Assembly: GCF_000239815.1 (NCBI RefSeq)
Contig: NZ_CAFK01000299.1
Coordinates: 124,001 to 188,000 of the forward strand
Source: Bradyrhizobium sp. STM 3843
GTDB taxonomy: Bacteria > Pseudomonadota > Alphaproteobacteria > Rhizobiales > Xanthobacteraceae
DNA length: 64,000 bases
Direction of reading: 5' to 3'
Shown here: piece by piece, positions 53,113 to 62,474 of the stretch
Position numbering within the stretch: the first letter of the stretch is position 1
How the letters are laid out: the number at the start of each line of letters is the position of its first letter
The notes under the pieces: generated by a model
What the model saw: the letters and a program-made list of their open reading frames with translations, nothing else
The model's database searches: none
Told to the model about the DNA's origin: nothing
Position numbers and translations under genes: made by a program

Positions 53113-53831
53113 GACCGGAATAACCTCGTATATTGGGTCTCGTGCGCAATGGAGGCGAATTCGACCATGAGCCCGGCGGAGCCCAGGTCGTCGAGCGTGG
53201 CGCGCTCGTCTTGCGCGCACGCGGACAAGACGGCCTGCTCGAGTTCCGCAATCGCGAATTGGCCGTCGGTCTGGCCGAGTGGGATCAGCCGCACGCCGGC
53301 GGTGACCAGGTTGGCGACATAAGCGAGCAGGAACGCGGGCAGCGCCAGACGCAGCGGACTCCGCTCCCTCGCCGAGCGGGCGCCGAGCACGACGGCCAGG
53401 ACGGGCGGGACCTCCGTCTCCGACAAGACGTCCAGGATAGGGTCCGGCCACACCTGTCGAAGCATGCCGAGACTGGCCGCCGCCTGCTGCGATGCCTCGA
53501 GCGCGAACTCCGATGTCGCGCGGAAGGCGGCGGCGAGCTCGGCGACCTGAGCCAAGCCCGTCAGATCCTCCTCGACAGCGCAGCGATAGGCCTCGCTGAA
53601 GAAGATCGCCTCGTTGCGGCCTGATCCGTAGCGAAGGTCCGCCTCCAGCCAATCGACGAGGCTGTTGCGGTCGACGACGTGGCCTGTATCGGCCGCCCAT
53701 TCGAGGCCGTGCGAATAGCTGTAGGCGCCGTTCGGGAATGCCGGCGAGAGCCAGCTTTGCAGGCGCAGCAGCGACCGCGGTGAACAGGCGTGATCGCCCT
53801 CCGTCATGATCTGAACTTGTCGGGCTTGCAC
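53109..53831 (-). CDS. ureF: urease accessory protein UreF
   Basis: A 240-residue all-helical protein with [20 protein letters not shown] and [11 protein letters not shown], the UreF signature. It bridges UreD and UreG during activation. The gene lies 15 bases after ureC, where ureE would usually be. The GTG at 53831 has GGGAG upstream; ATG 53807 is also in frame. Confidence 0.92.
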   Translation of the reverse strand: MQARQVQIMTEGDHACSPRSLLRLQSWLSPAFPNGAYSYSHGLEWAADTGHVVDRNSLVDWLEADLRYGSGRNEAIFFSEAYRCAVEEDLTGLAQVAELAAAFRATSEFALEASQQAAASLGMLRQVWPDPILDVLSETEVPPVLAVVLGARSARERSPLRLALPAFLLAYVANLVTAGVRLIPLGQTDGQFAIAELEQAVLSACAQDERATLDDLGSAGLMVEFASIAHETQYTRLFRS

Positions 53832-53846
53832 GGGCGCCGTGCTCCC

Positions 53847-55550
53847 TCAGTACAGGAAGTAGCGGCGGGCCAGCGGAACCACATTCACGGGCGGACACGT
53901 CAGCAGCCGGCCGTCGGCTCGCACCTCGTAGGTTTCCGGGTCGACCTCCATCCGCGGCAGCGCGTCGTTCAGGATCATGGCGCGCTTGCCGATCCGACGC
54001 GTATTCGACACGGGCAGAAGCTGCTTCGCCAGTCCGAGCTGCCTGGTTCTTTGCAGCGAGGCCTGGCTGACGAAAGTCACCGAGCTCCTCGTCAGGGCGC
54101 GACCGAACGCGCCGAACATCGGCCGGTAGTATTCGGGTTGAGGGGTCGGGATGGAGGCATTCGGATCGCCCATGGTGGAGGCCGCGATCATGCCCGATTT
54201 GAGGACCAGGTCGGGCTTTACGCCGAAGAAAGCAGGATCCCAGACCACGACATCCGCGAGCTTTCCCACCTCGATCGAGCCGACATAGCTCGAAATCCCC
54301 TGAGCGAGCGCGGGATTGATCGTGTATTTGGCCACGTAGCGCCTCGCCCTGAAATTGTCGTTCTCGCCGACCTCCTCGGGCAATCGCCCGAATTGCTTGC
54401 TCATCTTGTCCGCGGTCTGCCAGGTGCGCGTGATCACCTCGCCGACCCGGCCCATCGCCTGGCTGTCCGAGGACATGATCGAGAGCGCGCCCAGATCGTG
54501 CAAAATGTCCTCTGCGGCGATCGTCTCCTTGCGTATCCGGCTTTCCGCGAAGGCAACGTCCTCCGGAATGCGGCGATCGAGATGATGCGTCACCATGAGC
54601 ATGTCCAGCGCCTCGTCGAGCGTGTTCACAGTATAAGGCCGCGTCGGATTGGTCGAAGCCGGGATGACGTTCTCTTCGCCGCACACCTTGATGATATCCG
54701 GCGCATGACCGCCCCCGGCGCCCTCGGTATGAAAGGTGTGGATCGTCCTGCCCTTGAATGCGGCGATGGTATCTTCCACGAACCCGCCCTCGTTCAGAGA
54801 GTCGGTATGGATCATCACCTGCACGTCCATGTCGTCCGCAATCCCAAGGCAGCAATCGATGGCGGCAGGCGTCGCGCCCCAGTCCTCGTGCAGCTTCAGG
54901 CCGCAGGCCCCGGCCTCGATCTGCTCGACGATGCCGGCGGCAAGGCTCGCATTGCCTTTGCCGAAGAATCCCAGGTTCATCGGAAACGCATCGGCGGCCT
55001 CCAGCATGCGACGGATGTGCCAGGGACCCGGCGTGGAGGTTACCGCCGTGGTGCCGGCCGCAGGTCCGGTCCCGCCGCCCATCATCGTTGTCACGCCCGA
55101 GTAGAGCGCCTCCTCGATCTGCTGCGGGCAGATGAAATGGATGTGCGTATCGATGCCTCCCGCGGTGACGATCTTGCCTTCCCCGGCGATGATCTCGGTG
55201 CCGGGCCCAATGACGATTCCGACGTCGGGCTGCACGTCGGGATTGCCCGCCTTGCCGATGGCCGCGATCAGTCCGTCCCTGATCGCGATGTCGGCCTTCA
55301 CGATGCCCCAGTAATCGAGGATCAGGGCGTTGGTGATGACGGTATCGACCGCTCCCTCGCTACGTGAGCGCTGCGATTGACCCATGCCGTCGCGGATGAC
55401 CTTCCCGCCGCCGAACTTCACCTCCTCGCCATAGGTCGTAAAATCCTTCTCGACCTCGATCAGCAGATCGGTATCGGCCAGGCGCACCCTGTCGCCGACC
55501 GTGGGGCCGAACATCTGCGCGTAAGCCGCGCGGCGCATGGTGTAGGGCAT
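53847..55550 (-). CDS. ureC: urease alpha subunit UreC
   Basis: A 567-residue catalytic subunit that hydrolyses urea. The bridging carbamylated Lys219 is in GLKLHEDWG. Nickel ligands are His136 and His138 (DTHIHF), His248 (MIHTD) and His274 (HTFHTEG), with Asp in SSDSQAMGR. The flap has the catalytic His322 region reading MVTHHLD where almost all ureases have MVCHHLD, so the mobile-flap Cys is Thr321. The rest of the sequence has family length and composition. The protein starts [16 protein letters not shown]. It follows ureB by 30 bases. Confidence 0.96.
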   Translation of the reverse strand: MPYTMRRAAYAQMFGPTVGDRVRLADTDLLIEVEKDFTTYGEEVKFGGGKVIRDGMGQSQRSRSEGAVDTVITNALILDYWGIVKADIAIRDGLIAAIGKAGNPDVQPDVGIVIGPGTEIIAGEGKIVTAGGIDTHIHFICPQQIEEALYSGVTTMMGGGTGPAAGTTAVTSTPGPWHIRRMLEAADAFPMNLGFFGKGNASLAAGIVEQIEAGACGLKLHEDWGATPAAIDCCLGIADDMDVQVMIHTDSLNEGGFVEDTIAAFKGRTIHTFHTEGAGGGHAPDIIKVCGEENVIPASTNPTRPYTVNTLDEALDMLMVTHHLDRRIPEDVAFAESRIRKETIAAEDILHDLGALSIMSSDSQAMGRVGEVITRTWQTADKMSKQFGRLPEEVGENDNFRARRYVAKYTINPALAQGISSYVGSIEVGKLADVVVWDPAFFGVKPDLVLKSGMIAASTMGDPNASIPTPQPEYYRPMFGAFGRALTRSSVTFVSQASLQRTRQLGLAKQLLPVSNTRRIGKRAMILNDALPRMEVDPETYEVRADGRLLTCPPVNVVPLARRYFLY

Positions 55551-55580
55551 GTCTTTGCTACCTCGGTCGATGGAAGCGGG

Positions 55581-55904
55581 TCAGGCGGGAGTCACCGGCG
55601 GCAGGGCGCCCATCACGGCGCCCGCGAAGCCATAGACCGTCCGGTTACCGGCATACGGAATCAAGGAAACATCGCGCGACTGCCCCGGCTCGAACCGCAC
55701 CGCCGTTCCGGCCGGAATATCGAGACGATATCCAACCGCAGCGCTTCGATCGAAAGCGAGCGCCGCGTTTGCTTCCGCGAAATGATAGTGGCTGCCGACC
55801 TGAACGGGCCGATCCCCGGTATTCGCGACATTGATCGAAATGGGGACCCTGTCCTTGTTCAGGACGATGTCGCCGGACCTTGAAAGAACCTCGCCTGGAA
55901 TCAC
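55581..55904 (-). CDS. ureB: urease beta subunit UreB
   Basis: A 107-residue subunit. I chose GTG 55904 ([16 protein letters not shown]) because GGGAGG stands five bases upstream and the start lies just after the ureJ stop. It holds [15 protein letters not shown] and [12 protein letters not shown], the urease beta signature. With UreA and UreC it makes the trimer core. Confidence 0.94.
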   Translation of the reverse strand: MIPGEVLSRSGDIVLNKDRVPISINVANTGDRPVQVGSHYHFAEANAALAFDRSAAVGYRLDIPAGTAVRFEPGQSRDVSLIPYAGNRTVYGFAGAVMGALPPVTPA

Positions 55905-55905
55905 G

Positions 55906-56478
55906 TCAGCCTCCCGACCATGCCAGTCCCGCCACGACCGCGCATGCACCCGCGCCACTCAGAAGGAGCGGCGCGGCCAGGCTCCTGAGCCCGACGCCGA
56001 TCGCGATGCCAACGGCGTGAAGCGTCACGGTGGCCAGCGTGAAGCCCATCGCATACAGGATATGGCTCGCTCCCAACGCCGCCGTTCCGTGAGCGTGTCC
56101 ATGGAAGAATGCGAAGACGCCGACCGCCAGCGCGCCCAGCACCGTCGGGGCGCGCACGCCGAGCGCAACCAGCACTCCCAGCATGACGATAGAAACGCCG
56201 ATCGCCGGCTCGACGAAGCTGACCTGCAGCCCTGCGCTCGCCGCTGCAAAGCCTGCGAGCATTGCCGCCACGAACGCCATCGGCCACACCACCACGGCAC
56301 GCCCACCCCTGAGCAGGCTCCAGAGCCCCACCATGGTCATGGCGATGATATGGTCGGCCCCGCCGAGAGGATGCGCGACGCCGGCGCCGAATGAACTCAC
56401 CGCGTCGCCCGTGTGGGCGGAGACAGGGCAAACGATCATGTCAACAAGCACCGCGCAGATCAGACCTCGCCACATCAT
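55906..56478 (-). CDS. ureJ: HupE/UreJ-family nickel transport-like membrane protein
   Basis: A 190-residue protein with about six membrane helices, a His-containing first loop ([12 protein letters not shown]) and [13 protein letters not shown], both typical of HupE/UreJ proteins. Members are thought to bring nickel into the cell for hydrogenase or urease. It lies between ureA and ureB, seven bases after ureA, which is an established but less common place. No other nickel transporter is in the window. Confidence 0.88.
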   Translation of the reverse strand: MMWRGLICAVLVDMIVCPVSAHTGDAVSSFGAGVAHPLGGADHIIAMTMVGLWSLLRGGRAVVVWPMAFVAAMLAGFAAASAGLQVSFVEPAIGVSIVMLGVLVALGVRAPTVLGALAVGVFAFFHGHAHGTAALGASHILYAMGFTLATVTLHAVGIAIGVGLRSLAAPLLLSGAGACAVVAGLAWSGG

Positions 56479-56484
56479 GTCCTC

Positions 56485-56787
56485 CTATCGAATGGGGTTA
56501 TGTACCGGCACGAGCTTCGTCCCGTCGGCGAACGTAGCTTCCACCTGCATCTCGTGGATCATCTCTGGAATGCCTTCCATGACCTGGTCCCGCGTTAGGA
56601 TTTTCCCGCTCTCGGACATGAGGTCGGCAACCGACTTGCCGTCGCGAGCGGCCTCCAGGATGAAGTCCGTGATCAGCGCGATGCTTTCCGGATAATTGAG
56701 CTTCAGCCCTCGCGCGAGCCGTCCTCGCGCGATCATCGCCGCCACGGCGATCATCAGCTTGTCCTTCTCGCGCGGTGTGAGATACAA
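56485..56787 (-). CDS. ureA: urease gamma subunit UreA
   Basis: A 100-residue subunit, [20 protein letters not shown]..., with [21 protein letters not shown] and [12 protein letters not shown], the urease gamma signature. It lies 21 bases after the ureD stop. Confidence 0.95.
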   Translation of the reverse strand: MYLTPREKDKLMIAVAAMIARGRLARGLKLNYPESIALITDFILEAARDGKSVADLMSESGKILTRDQVMEGIPEMIHEMQVEATFADGTKLVPVHNPIR

Positions 56788-56808
56788 CGCCTTCCTCCAT
56801 GACAGCAG

Positions 56809-57720
56809 CTAGCACGACCACATCCTCGGCACCCCGAACGGGCCGGCGCCGAGCTCTCGACCGAATTGTTCCAGCAAAATTCGCAGCCCGCGTTTCAACT
56901 TGGCACCGTCGGTCGCCGCGACCCGAACGACGATGAGCGCGCCGACGATCGTTGCGGCGCATTGGCAATCGAGCGAGAGCGCTATTTCGCGCAGGCAGCT
57001 CAGCCGTGCGTCGAGACATGGCCCGAAATAGACGAGCGTGCCGGCGGCCTTCCATTCACCCAGCAGCGCCGCCCTGCGCAGCTGCCCGAAGACCTCGTTC
57101 GTCAGACGAAGGCCGTCCGCCCAGATGAGGCGACCATCCCTCCTGATGCGCCAGCCATCGGCGACGTGTCCGGCGACGACGTCCTCTCCGCGGGCGGTCC
57201 GGCCAAGAACGAGCCATTCGAGCGCAATCAGCTCCGCGCCGGAATGAAGATCAATCTCCGTTTGCCGAACGATGCGCGCGTTGTTGAAGACAATCGTCTC
57301 TTGCGGAAGCCATGCCAGCCGCGCGGTCTCGCAGACCGTCAACCTCGTCACGATCCTGGCCGGCCGATCCAGGGCGCGATAGATCTTCTCCGCGGCCTGG
57401 TTCGTGACCACGACGGCGGCCTCTCCCCGTGCGACGACCTCGATGTCCAGCCGATCTCCGCCGGCGATCCCTCCCGACGCGTTTACGATCACGACTTCCT
57501 TCGCGGATCCGCCGGCGACCTCGGGAAACATGAGCGCGATCGGAAATCGCTGATGAACCTCCGCAACGCGCGTGCGCTCTCCGATGCCGGTCAGAACGAC
57601 CCGGCCGGCACCGCGCGCCCGCTCGAGATCGACGTCGCGCACAATCGTTCCGCGCTCAGGCAGGGCCGCAGGATCGCTCGATTTCCGGTACGGACTGAAC
57701 TGGTGCGCTGCTTCCAGCAT
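56809..57720 (-). CDS. ureD: urease accessory protein UreD (UreH)
   Basis: A 303-residue protein with NASGGIAGGDRLD, TNQAAEKIYRA and LPQETIVFNNA, the UreD signature. It forms the scaffold for nickel delivery to apo-urease. It is the first gene of the operon; the stop sits at 56809, 21 bases before ureA. The upstream gap to the propeller gene (57721-57847) is short and holds a hairpin. Confidence 0.93.
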   Translation of the reverse strand: MLEAAHQFSPYRKSSDPAALPERGTIVRDVDLERARGAGRVVLTGIGERTRVAEVHQRFPIALMFPEVAGGSAKEVVIVNASGGIAGGDRLDIEVVARGEAAVVVTNQAAEKIYRALDRPARIVTRLTVCETARLAWLPQETIVFNNARIVRQTEIDLHSGAELIALEWLVLGRTARGEDVVAGHVADGWRIRRDGRLIWADGLRLTNEVFGQLRRAALLGEWKAAGTLVYFGPCLDARLSCLREIALSLDCQCAATIVGALIVVRVAATDGAKLKRGLRILLEQFGRELGAGPFGVPRMWSC

Positions 57721-57793
57721 CGGCGGAAAAGCTCTTGGGATCGGATAGGTTGACGAAGGTCGCGCATGACTCCGACAGACGGCGCGGAGCGAT

Positions 57794-57824
57794 GGGCGTG
57801 ACGACAGGCAAAGCCGTCACGCCC
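57794..57824. terminator. hairpin between the propeller gene and the urease operon
   Basis: GGGCGTGACG (57794-57803) pairs perfectly with CGTCACGCCC (57815-57824); an outer GAGC/GCTC pair lengthens the stem. It lies just past the stop of the gene at 57848 (minus strand). A T-run is lacking, so it may stop transcription only in part. Confidence 0.4.
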
Positions 57825-57847
57825 GGGTGCTCTGTTGCGAAAGCGGA

Positions 57848-59125
57848 TCAGAACCCCGCAAGTCCCTGAGGACTGTTGTATGGGATCTTGACGCTGGTGA
57901 TCTCCGTCAACGAACCGTCCGGCTGCGCGCTGTAGCCCACCAGTTTGCAGGCGTTTCCGTAGATCTGGTACAGGTACGCGCCGTCCGGCGTCATCCAGTT
58001 GTCGCTCGGCCCACTCGTCACGGTTCCGTTCAGTCCACGCGCGGTGCCGTCGCCCGGAATCCTCGCGCAGGCAGGATCGCGGGCGATCTCCAGGCCGCGG
58101 CCGTTGATGCGGTAGCTGCTGATGTTGCTGTAGCCGAAGTTCGTCGCGTACACGGTTCGGTCATCGGGAGACACGGCCAACCAGCACAGCTCCGACGGAA
58201 CGCCCGCACTCGTGTCGATCTTCACGAGCGGCCCGATGTTGACCGTGCGGTCCTTCTCGATGGTGCCCATCGAGCATCCGTCGCCGACGGCGTATCCGAT
58301 GATGAAGGTATTCGGGCGCTCGTGCAGGAAGGCGATATAGAACGGCGATCCGCCCTTCGCGTCGTAGAACCTGGCAGTGCCGAGCGAGCCGTCCTTTTGC
58401 AGGACGAAGACCGCGAGGCCATCCGGGTCCGGCGCATTCGATGCGATCGAGTGAAATGCGCCACCGCCTCGCTGAACCCAGAGAATCGGAGAGCCGTCCG
58501 GATACACGCCCGTCAGCGCGATCGGCTCATCGAACGTGGTGCCGACAAACACCAGCTCCTCGCCGGGCGAGACCACCACCATGGTCGCGACACGGTTCCT
58601 CTTGCTGTAGGTGTTCACGGAGTATCGCTCCGGTCGCAATGTGAGCTTGCCTTCGGCATCGACCGACATCAGCCGAAGATGATCCGGCCCAAACGAGTGC
58701 AACACGAACAGCGTCCGGCTCGTGGGCGCGAAAGCCAGCGACTTCGCGGTACCGCTCCTTCCCTCCACGGAATTTCCCGTCGGCTTGACGTCGAGCAGCG
58801 TGAGCCGGCCGTCGTCGCTCAAACGGAAGCTCGAGACGGAATTGTCCCCACCATTGGTGGCCAACAGAAACCGCCGATCCGGCGTCAGAATGACGCTTCC
58901 GGCACCTTCGAACGAGTTCGGCGCGCTCTCCTGGCCGCTGATCGGCTTGAATTCGCCCGAGCCGGCGCCGCCGGTGCTGACGCGCTCGACTTCGGTGAGC
59001 GCGCCAGTCGCGCTTCGCTCGTAGTGGACGATCGCGTTGTCGACCTCGTTGGTCTGCATGTAGACATGCCCGGCTTTTCCTTTAGCCATGGACATGTCCT
59101 TCGTCATCATTGCCTCTTTGGCCAT
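57848..59125 (-). CDS. beta-propeller (lactonase-like) protein
   Basis: A 425-residue protein with repeated seven-bladed propeller motifs (VYMQTNEVDNAIVHYER, VILTPDRRFLLATNGGDNSV, WLAVSPDDRTVYATNFGYSN), like 6-phosphogluconolactonase-fold proteins, but the lactonase catalytic residues were not checked. ATG 59125 follows AAGGAGA with good spacing and starts MAKEAMMTKDMSMAKGKAG. The N-terminus has no signal peptide. The gene lies 65 bases after the first cytochrome P460 gene; the functional link is unknown. Confidence 0.8.
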   Translation of the reverse strand: MAKEAMMTKDMSMAKGKAGHVYMQTNEVDNAIVHYERSATGALTEVERVSTGGAGSGEFKPISGQESAPNSFEGAGSVILTPDRRFLLATNGGDNSVSSFRLSDDGRLTLLDVKPTGNSVEGRSGTAKSLAFAPTSRTLFVLHSFGPDHLRLMSVDAEGKLTLRPERYSVNTYSKRNRVATMVVVSPGEELVFVGTTFDEPIALTGVYPDGSPILWVQRGGGAFHSIASNAPDPDGLAVFVLQKDGSLGTARFYDAKGGSPFYIAFLHERPNTFIIGYAVGDGCSMGTIEKDRTVNIGPLVKIDTSAGVPSELCWLAVSPDDRTVYATNFGYSNISSYRINGRGLEIARDPACARIPGDGTARGLNGTVTSGPSDNWMTPDGAYLYQIYGNACKLVGYSAQPDGSLTEITSVKIPYNSPQGLAGF

Positions 59126-59190
59126 GCTTGTCTCCTTCGGTTGCGTTCGGTTTCGGGGGAGCGGATGTGCCGCGTAGCGAAGCGTCCCCT

Positions 59191-59772
59191 CTATCGCTTC
59201 AGCGGCGGGTACCCGTCGACGTAAACCCAATCGGATGCCTGCGCCGGCACGTGACAGGACTGACAATCGACCTTGTAGTCTGTGGACGTTGTCCTCGAGG
59301 GATCAGTTGCGTCGAACCAGGACCATCCCCAGCCGTCGCCCCACAGCGGATTGCCCGGATGTCGGTTGGCGCGGTCCTTCACCATCACGAACCAGCCCTT
59401 TAATGCGCCGGCGCGGCTGACCGTGCCGGTCGTCATCTCACCAGTTGCGGTGCTGAACACCTCCTTGATCAGCACCGCTCCGTCCGGAAATCGTTTGTCG
59501 CGTCGATAGGCGTCGATCGTTCCCGGTGAGGCATAGACGACGTGGAGCTCCTTCGAACCCTTGCCGTCGTCGGCCGCGATCGCCCAGCTTCCGAGGACCT
59601 GATAGCTCGTCCGATAGTCATCCGGCACACGCAGATGTCCCTCGGAATCCGCGGCGGTCTTGCCGGCGGTCGCGGCACTCGATTCGGCCGCCCATATCGA
59701 AGACCGCTTGGCTGCGGCCGCGATCCCAAGGAGCACCATGACTGCGAGGCCTGCGGCGCCGATGGCTTTCAT
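59191..59772 (-). CDS. cytochrome P460-family protein (first copy)
   Basis: A 193-residue secreted protein with a signal peptide (MKAIGAAGLAVMVLLGIAAAA) and a C-terminal heme motif CQSCH. The body carries YRTSYQVLGSWAIA and WGDGWGWSWFDA, the P460 pattern. P460 cytochromes oxidise hydroxylamine; other members have unknown roles. GGAGAG precedes ATG 59772. It follows the second copy by 25 bases. Confidence 0.8.
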   Translation of the reverse strand: MKAIGAAGLAVMVLLGIAAAAKRSSIWAAESSAATAGKTAADSEGHLRVPDDYRTSYQVLGSWAIAADDGKGSKELHVVYASPGTIDAYRRDKRFPDGAVLIKEVFSTATGEMTTGTVSRAGALKGWFVMVKDRANRHPGNPLWGDGWGWSWFDATDPSRTTSTDYKVDCQSCHVPAQASDWVYVDGYPPLKR

Positions 59773-59797
59773 GCTGGTCTCTCCGCCGATCACGCGG

Positions 59798-60409
59798 TCA
59801 GCGTGCGTCCTTGTTGTCCAGGAGCGGGTAGAATTGGGTCCACACCTCGTCCTTCTTGGCGTTGGCGATATGGCAGTAGGCGCATTCGTCCTTCGCCTTG
59901 ACCCTGGCGGTCGGCGCCTTGGGCTCGTGATGATTGAAGTTGAAGTATCCCCACCCGTTGGTGTCGGCGAAGCGCTTCGAATCCTTGACCGTCACGTCGG
60001 CGCCATTCCAAGGCCCTGGGAAATATCCCCTGCCCGATGGCTCGGTTCTGGACCCGTCAGGGTTCTGCTGCGGAAGCGTGAGTTGCAGCTCCTTGAAGAA
60101 GATCGTTCCTTCGGGAAACTGCCCGGTCTTCTTGTAGATCTCGTACGACCCCGGCTCGATATAGACATTGTGAAATTCCGGGAAGTTCGCCTGGCCGCCG
60201 TTGAGAGCGTTGGGGGTGAGCGGAGATCCCACATACACCCACTCGTGAAAATTCTTCGGCAAGAGCAACTGTCCGTCCGCCGTGTATTCCGGCATGTAGC
60301 GTGCCCTGGCCGGTGTCTGCGCGCTTCCGTTCTTCGAGCCGAACAACAAGGTCGTCGCGACGACTGCGCTCACGACGACCGCGGAAGCTGCCTTAAATCC
60401 GATACGCAT
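59798..60409 (-). CDS. cytochrome P460-family protein (second copy)
   Basis: A 203-residue secreted protein: signal peptide (about 1-30, GFKAASAVVVSAVVATTLLF), then LLLPKNFHEWVYVGSPLTPN and NGWGYFNFNHHEP, ending in the heme motif CAYCH. It has the same fold as the first copy but only moderate sequence similarity. The two genes and the propeller gene form one minus-strand unit. Both lack other heme motifs, so each binds one heme. Confidence 0.8.
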   Translation of the reverse strand: MRIGFKAASAVVVSAVVATTLLFGSKNGSAQTPARARYMPEYTADGQLLLPKNFHEWVYVGSPLTPNALNGGQANFPEFHNVYIEPGSYEIYKKTGQFPEGTIFFKELQLTLPQQNPDGSRTEPSGRGYFPGPWNGADVTVKDSKRFADTNGWGYFNFNHHEPKAPTARVKAKDECAYCHIANAKKDEVWTQFYPLLDNKDAR

Positions 60410-60734
60410 CGCTTTATCTCCTGGAACATCCGCCGCTGCGTCTCCGCTTCGGCCCTGACGAAGTCTCCGATTGCGAGTTGGACGGAGGGTAACCGCCTAT
60501 CGCGCATTGCGCGCGCCCGTGATTGCCTCGTCTTTTTCAATCTTGATGCATTCAGCTCACGCTTCATCTGCAACTGACGAGCTCTCACCTCGAGCGATCG
60601 CACGACGATCCTCCCGACAGGATGGAGCGATGCCTTTGAACGATTGCGCAATGGCAATCGCCGAGGCGGTATGTCCGCGCCTCGGCGTCACGTGATGCTG
60701 TGCGAAATGGAGCAGTGGCCGCGTCGGCCTTCGG
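60410..60734. other. intergenic region with a short repeated element
   Basis: No intact gene is supported. The stretch 60518-60553 matches 62323-62358 (30 of 36 bases). In one frame both copies encode ECIKIEK, but here a stop codon lies two codons before it and no start codon follows. Confidence 0.5.
60518..60553 (-). repeat. 36-bp element shared with the region upstream of the amidase gene (copy 1)
   Basis: On the minus strand it reads GAATGCATCAAGATTGAAAA AGACGAGGCAATCACG in sum, and encodes ECIKIEKDEAIT if translated. It differs from the second copy by six transitions, two of them synonymous. It lies about 110 bases upstream of the second P460 gene. Confidence 0.5.
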
Positions 60735-62249
60735 TCACGCCTGGAGCGATCGTTCCCGGCAGATCCGGTAATGGTCTTGCCATGGCCGAAGCCGTTCGAA
60801 CGCGGCGCTCACCGCCAGCACGTCACGATCGGCGTTTCGTCGACCTATGATCTGCATTCCGACCGGGAGACCATCGGACAGTCCGGCCGGGATCGACGCC
60901 GCCGGGTGGCCGGTGAAGTTGACGAGATAGGTCAGGCCCCATCCGATGAGCGGGTCGATCTCCACGCCGTTGATGGCGCTCGGCCCCCTCGTGTTGCCGT
61001 CGCCGGCATTGTCCACGGGCGGGCAGGCGACGGTCGGCGTCACCAGCAGGTCGAAATTGTCGAACACCTTCTGGAACGCGTTGAACACCTCGGTGCGGAT
61101 CGCCTGGTCGCGGAAGAAATCGAGGCCGGACATGCGATTTGTCTTCTCGACCCAGTCCATGTACTCGGGCGGAAAGTCCTCGCGGTGCTGGCCGAGCAGG
61201 TCGATGCCGTCTCGCTTCATGCTCTCGAAAGCCTGCAGGTTCAAGAGCATGTAAAGGCGCGACCAGACGTCGCTCAACTCCCTCTGCGAACGTACGATGC
61301 CGAGATTCACCTGCTCCACGTGAGCGCCCGCCTCCTCGAACGCCCGCACGGCGCGGCTGACGGTTTCGGCCACCTTGCCGTCGACGGGGAAAACGTCGAG
61401 GTTCGGACTGTAGGCGATCTTGAGGCCACGAATGGAGCGGCGAGTAGCCTCGGTATAGTCGACCGCCGGATCGCTCAGGCTGAACGGATCCCGCGAATCA
61501 TAGCCTGCGAGGACATTGAGCGCGACGGCGGCATCCTCCACCGTTCTCGTGATCGGCCCTTCGAACAGGAACGGCGAGTCAGCCGTGCCGAAGGCATTGG
61601 GGCGCGCCAGGAAGGGTACTCGACCGAACGACGCCTTGTATCCGTAGACTCCGCACCAGGCGGCGGGAATACGTATCGAGCCGCCGGCATCCGTGCCTTC
61701 CGCAATGGGCAGCAACCCGTCGGCGACCGCCGCCGCGCTGCCGCCGGAAGAGCCGCCCGTATTCTTGGCGAGGTTGAAGGGATTGCGGGTGGGACCAAAC
61801 AGGTAGTTGTCGCAGGTGCCGCGAAATCCCATGAGCGGGCTATTGGTCTTACCCAGAAGCACCGCGCCGCCGCGCACCTCCATACGTTCGCAAAACGCGC
61901 AGTAGGCGTTGACGACGTTGTGCTTGAGCGCGCGGATGCCGCCGAGGCTCGCCGGCCACCCCGGCTTGAAATCAAAGAGATCCTTGAGCGCCGACGGGAC
62001 CCCGTGCAGCGGACCCAGCGCCTCGCCGGCAAGCACCGCGCTTTCCGCCTCTTTCGCCCTCCTGCGGGCGCCGTCGAAATCGAGATAGACCAGCGCATTC
62101 AGACTCGGGTTGCGCGCCTCGATCCGCCGGATGAACACATCGATCACCTCGACCGGCGATATTTCACGCCGCCGGATGCGAGCTGCCAGCTCGTGGGCGG
62201 TGACGTAGGCGAGTTCATCGGAATGCACGGCCTGACCCAGACTCGACAT
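60735..62249 (-). CDS. amidase (amidase-signature family)
   Basis: A 504-residue hydrolase. The Ser-cisSer-Lys triad is Lys89 (PSALKD), Ser167 in NTGGSSGGSAAA and the nucleophile Ser191 in GTDAGGSIRIP. It hydrolyses amides, possibly the carbon-nitrogen bond of a urea-like or aryl amide, which would release ammonia or an amide for the adjacent urease, though the substrate cannot be told. The gene stands alone; the ribosome site AAAGGAGAAAG is just before the ATG. Confidence 0.92.
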   Translation of the reverse strand: MSSLGQAVHSDELAYVTAHELAARIRRREISPVEVIDVFIRRIEARNPSLNALVYLDFDGARRRAKEAESAVLAGEALGPLHGVPSALKDLFDFKPGWPASLGGIRALKHNVVNAYCAFCERMEVRGGAVLLGKTNSPLMGFRGTCDNYLFGPTRNPFNLAKNTGGSSGGSAAAVADGLLPIAEGTDAGGSIRIPAAWCGVYGYKASFGRVPFLARPNAFGTADSPFLFEGPITRTVEDAAVALNVLAGYDSRDPFSLSDPAVDYTEATRRSIRGLKIAYSPNLDVFPVDGKVAETVSRAVRAFEEAGAHVEQVNLGIVRSQRELSDVWSRLYMLLNLQAFESMKRDGIDLLGQHREDFPPEYMDWVEKTNRMSGLDFFRDQAIRTEVFNAFQKVFDNFDLLVTPTVACPPVDNAGDGNTRGPSAINGVEIDPLIGWGLTYLVNFTGHPAASIPAGLSDGLPVGMQIIGRRNADRDVLAVSAAFERLRPWQDHYRICRERSLQA

Positions 62250-62289
62250 GGCTTTCTCCTTTTGCTCCGCTCACGAGCGAGACAGCGTC

Positions 62290-62397
62290 CTAGATATTGA
62301 GCCGCTCCGCGCCGCGCGCACTCGCGATTGCTCCGCCTTTCTCGATCTTGATGCATTCTCCGGAGCACCCATCGACAAGCCGTCGATCAAGCTCCAT
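62290..62397 (-). CDS. possible peptide gene upstream of the amidase gene (35 aa)
   Basis: MELDRRLVDGCSGECIKIEK is followed by GGAIASARGAERLNI. AAGG lies seven bases before the ATG. The ECIKIEK part matches the repeated element at 60518-60553. The two copies differ in two synonymous third-base positions, which hints at past coding use. It could equally be a regulatory element. Confidence 0.3.
   Translation of the reverse strand: MELDRRLVDGCSGECIKIEKGGAIASARGAERLNI
62323..62358 (-). repeat. 36-bp element upstream of the amidase gene (copy 2)
   Basis: It lies within the short open frame 62290-62397 and encodes ECIKIEKGGAIA on the minus strand. It matches copy 1 at 30 of 36 positions. It stands 74 bases or more upstream of the amidase start at 62249. 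Confidence 0.5.
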
Positions 62398-62474
62398 GTC
62401 TGGCCTTGCTGACGGCGCGAGCGAGCCACTTCGATTCCGGATTCCCGCGCACAACCGTACGAGGTCACGATCCC

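Noticed and set aside
60370-60657. A 95-residue minus-strand frame starting at 60657
   Set aside because: It overlaps the P460 start, and has no ribosome site; the region is better explained by a repeated element.
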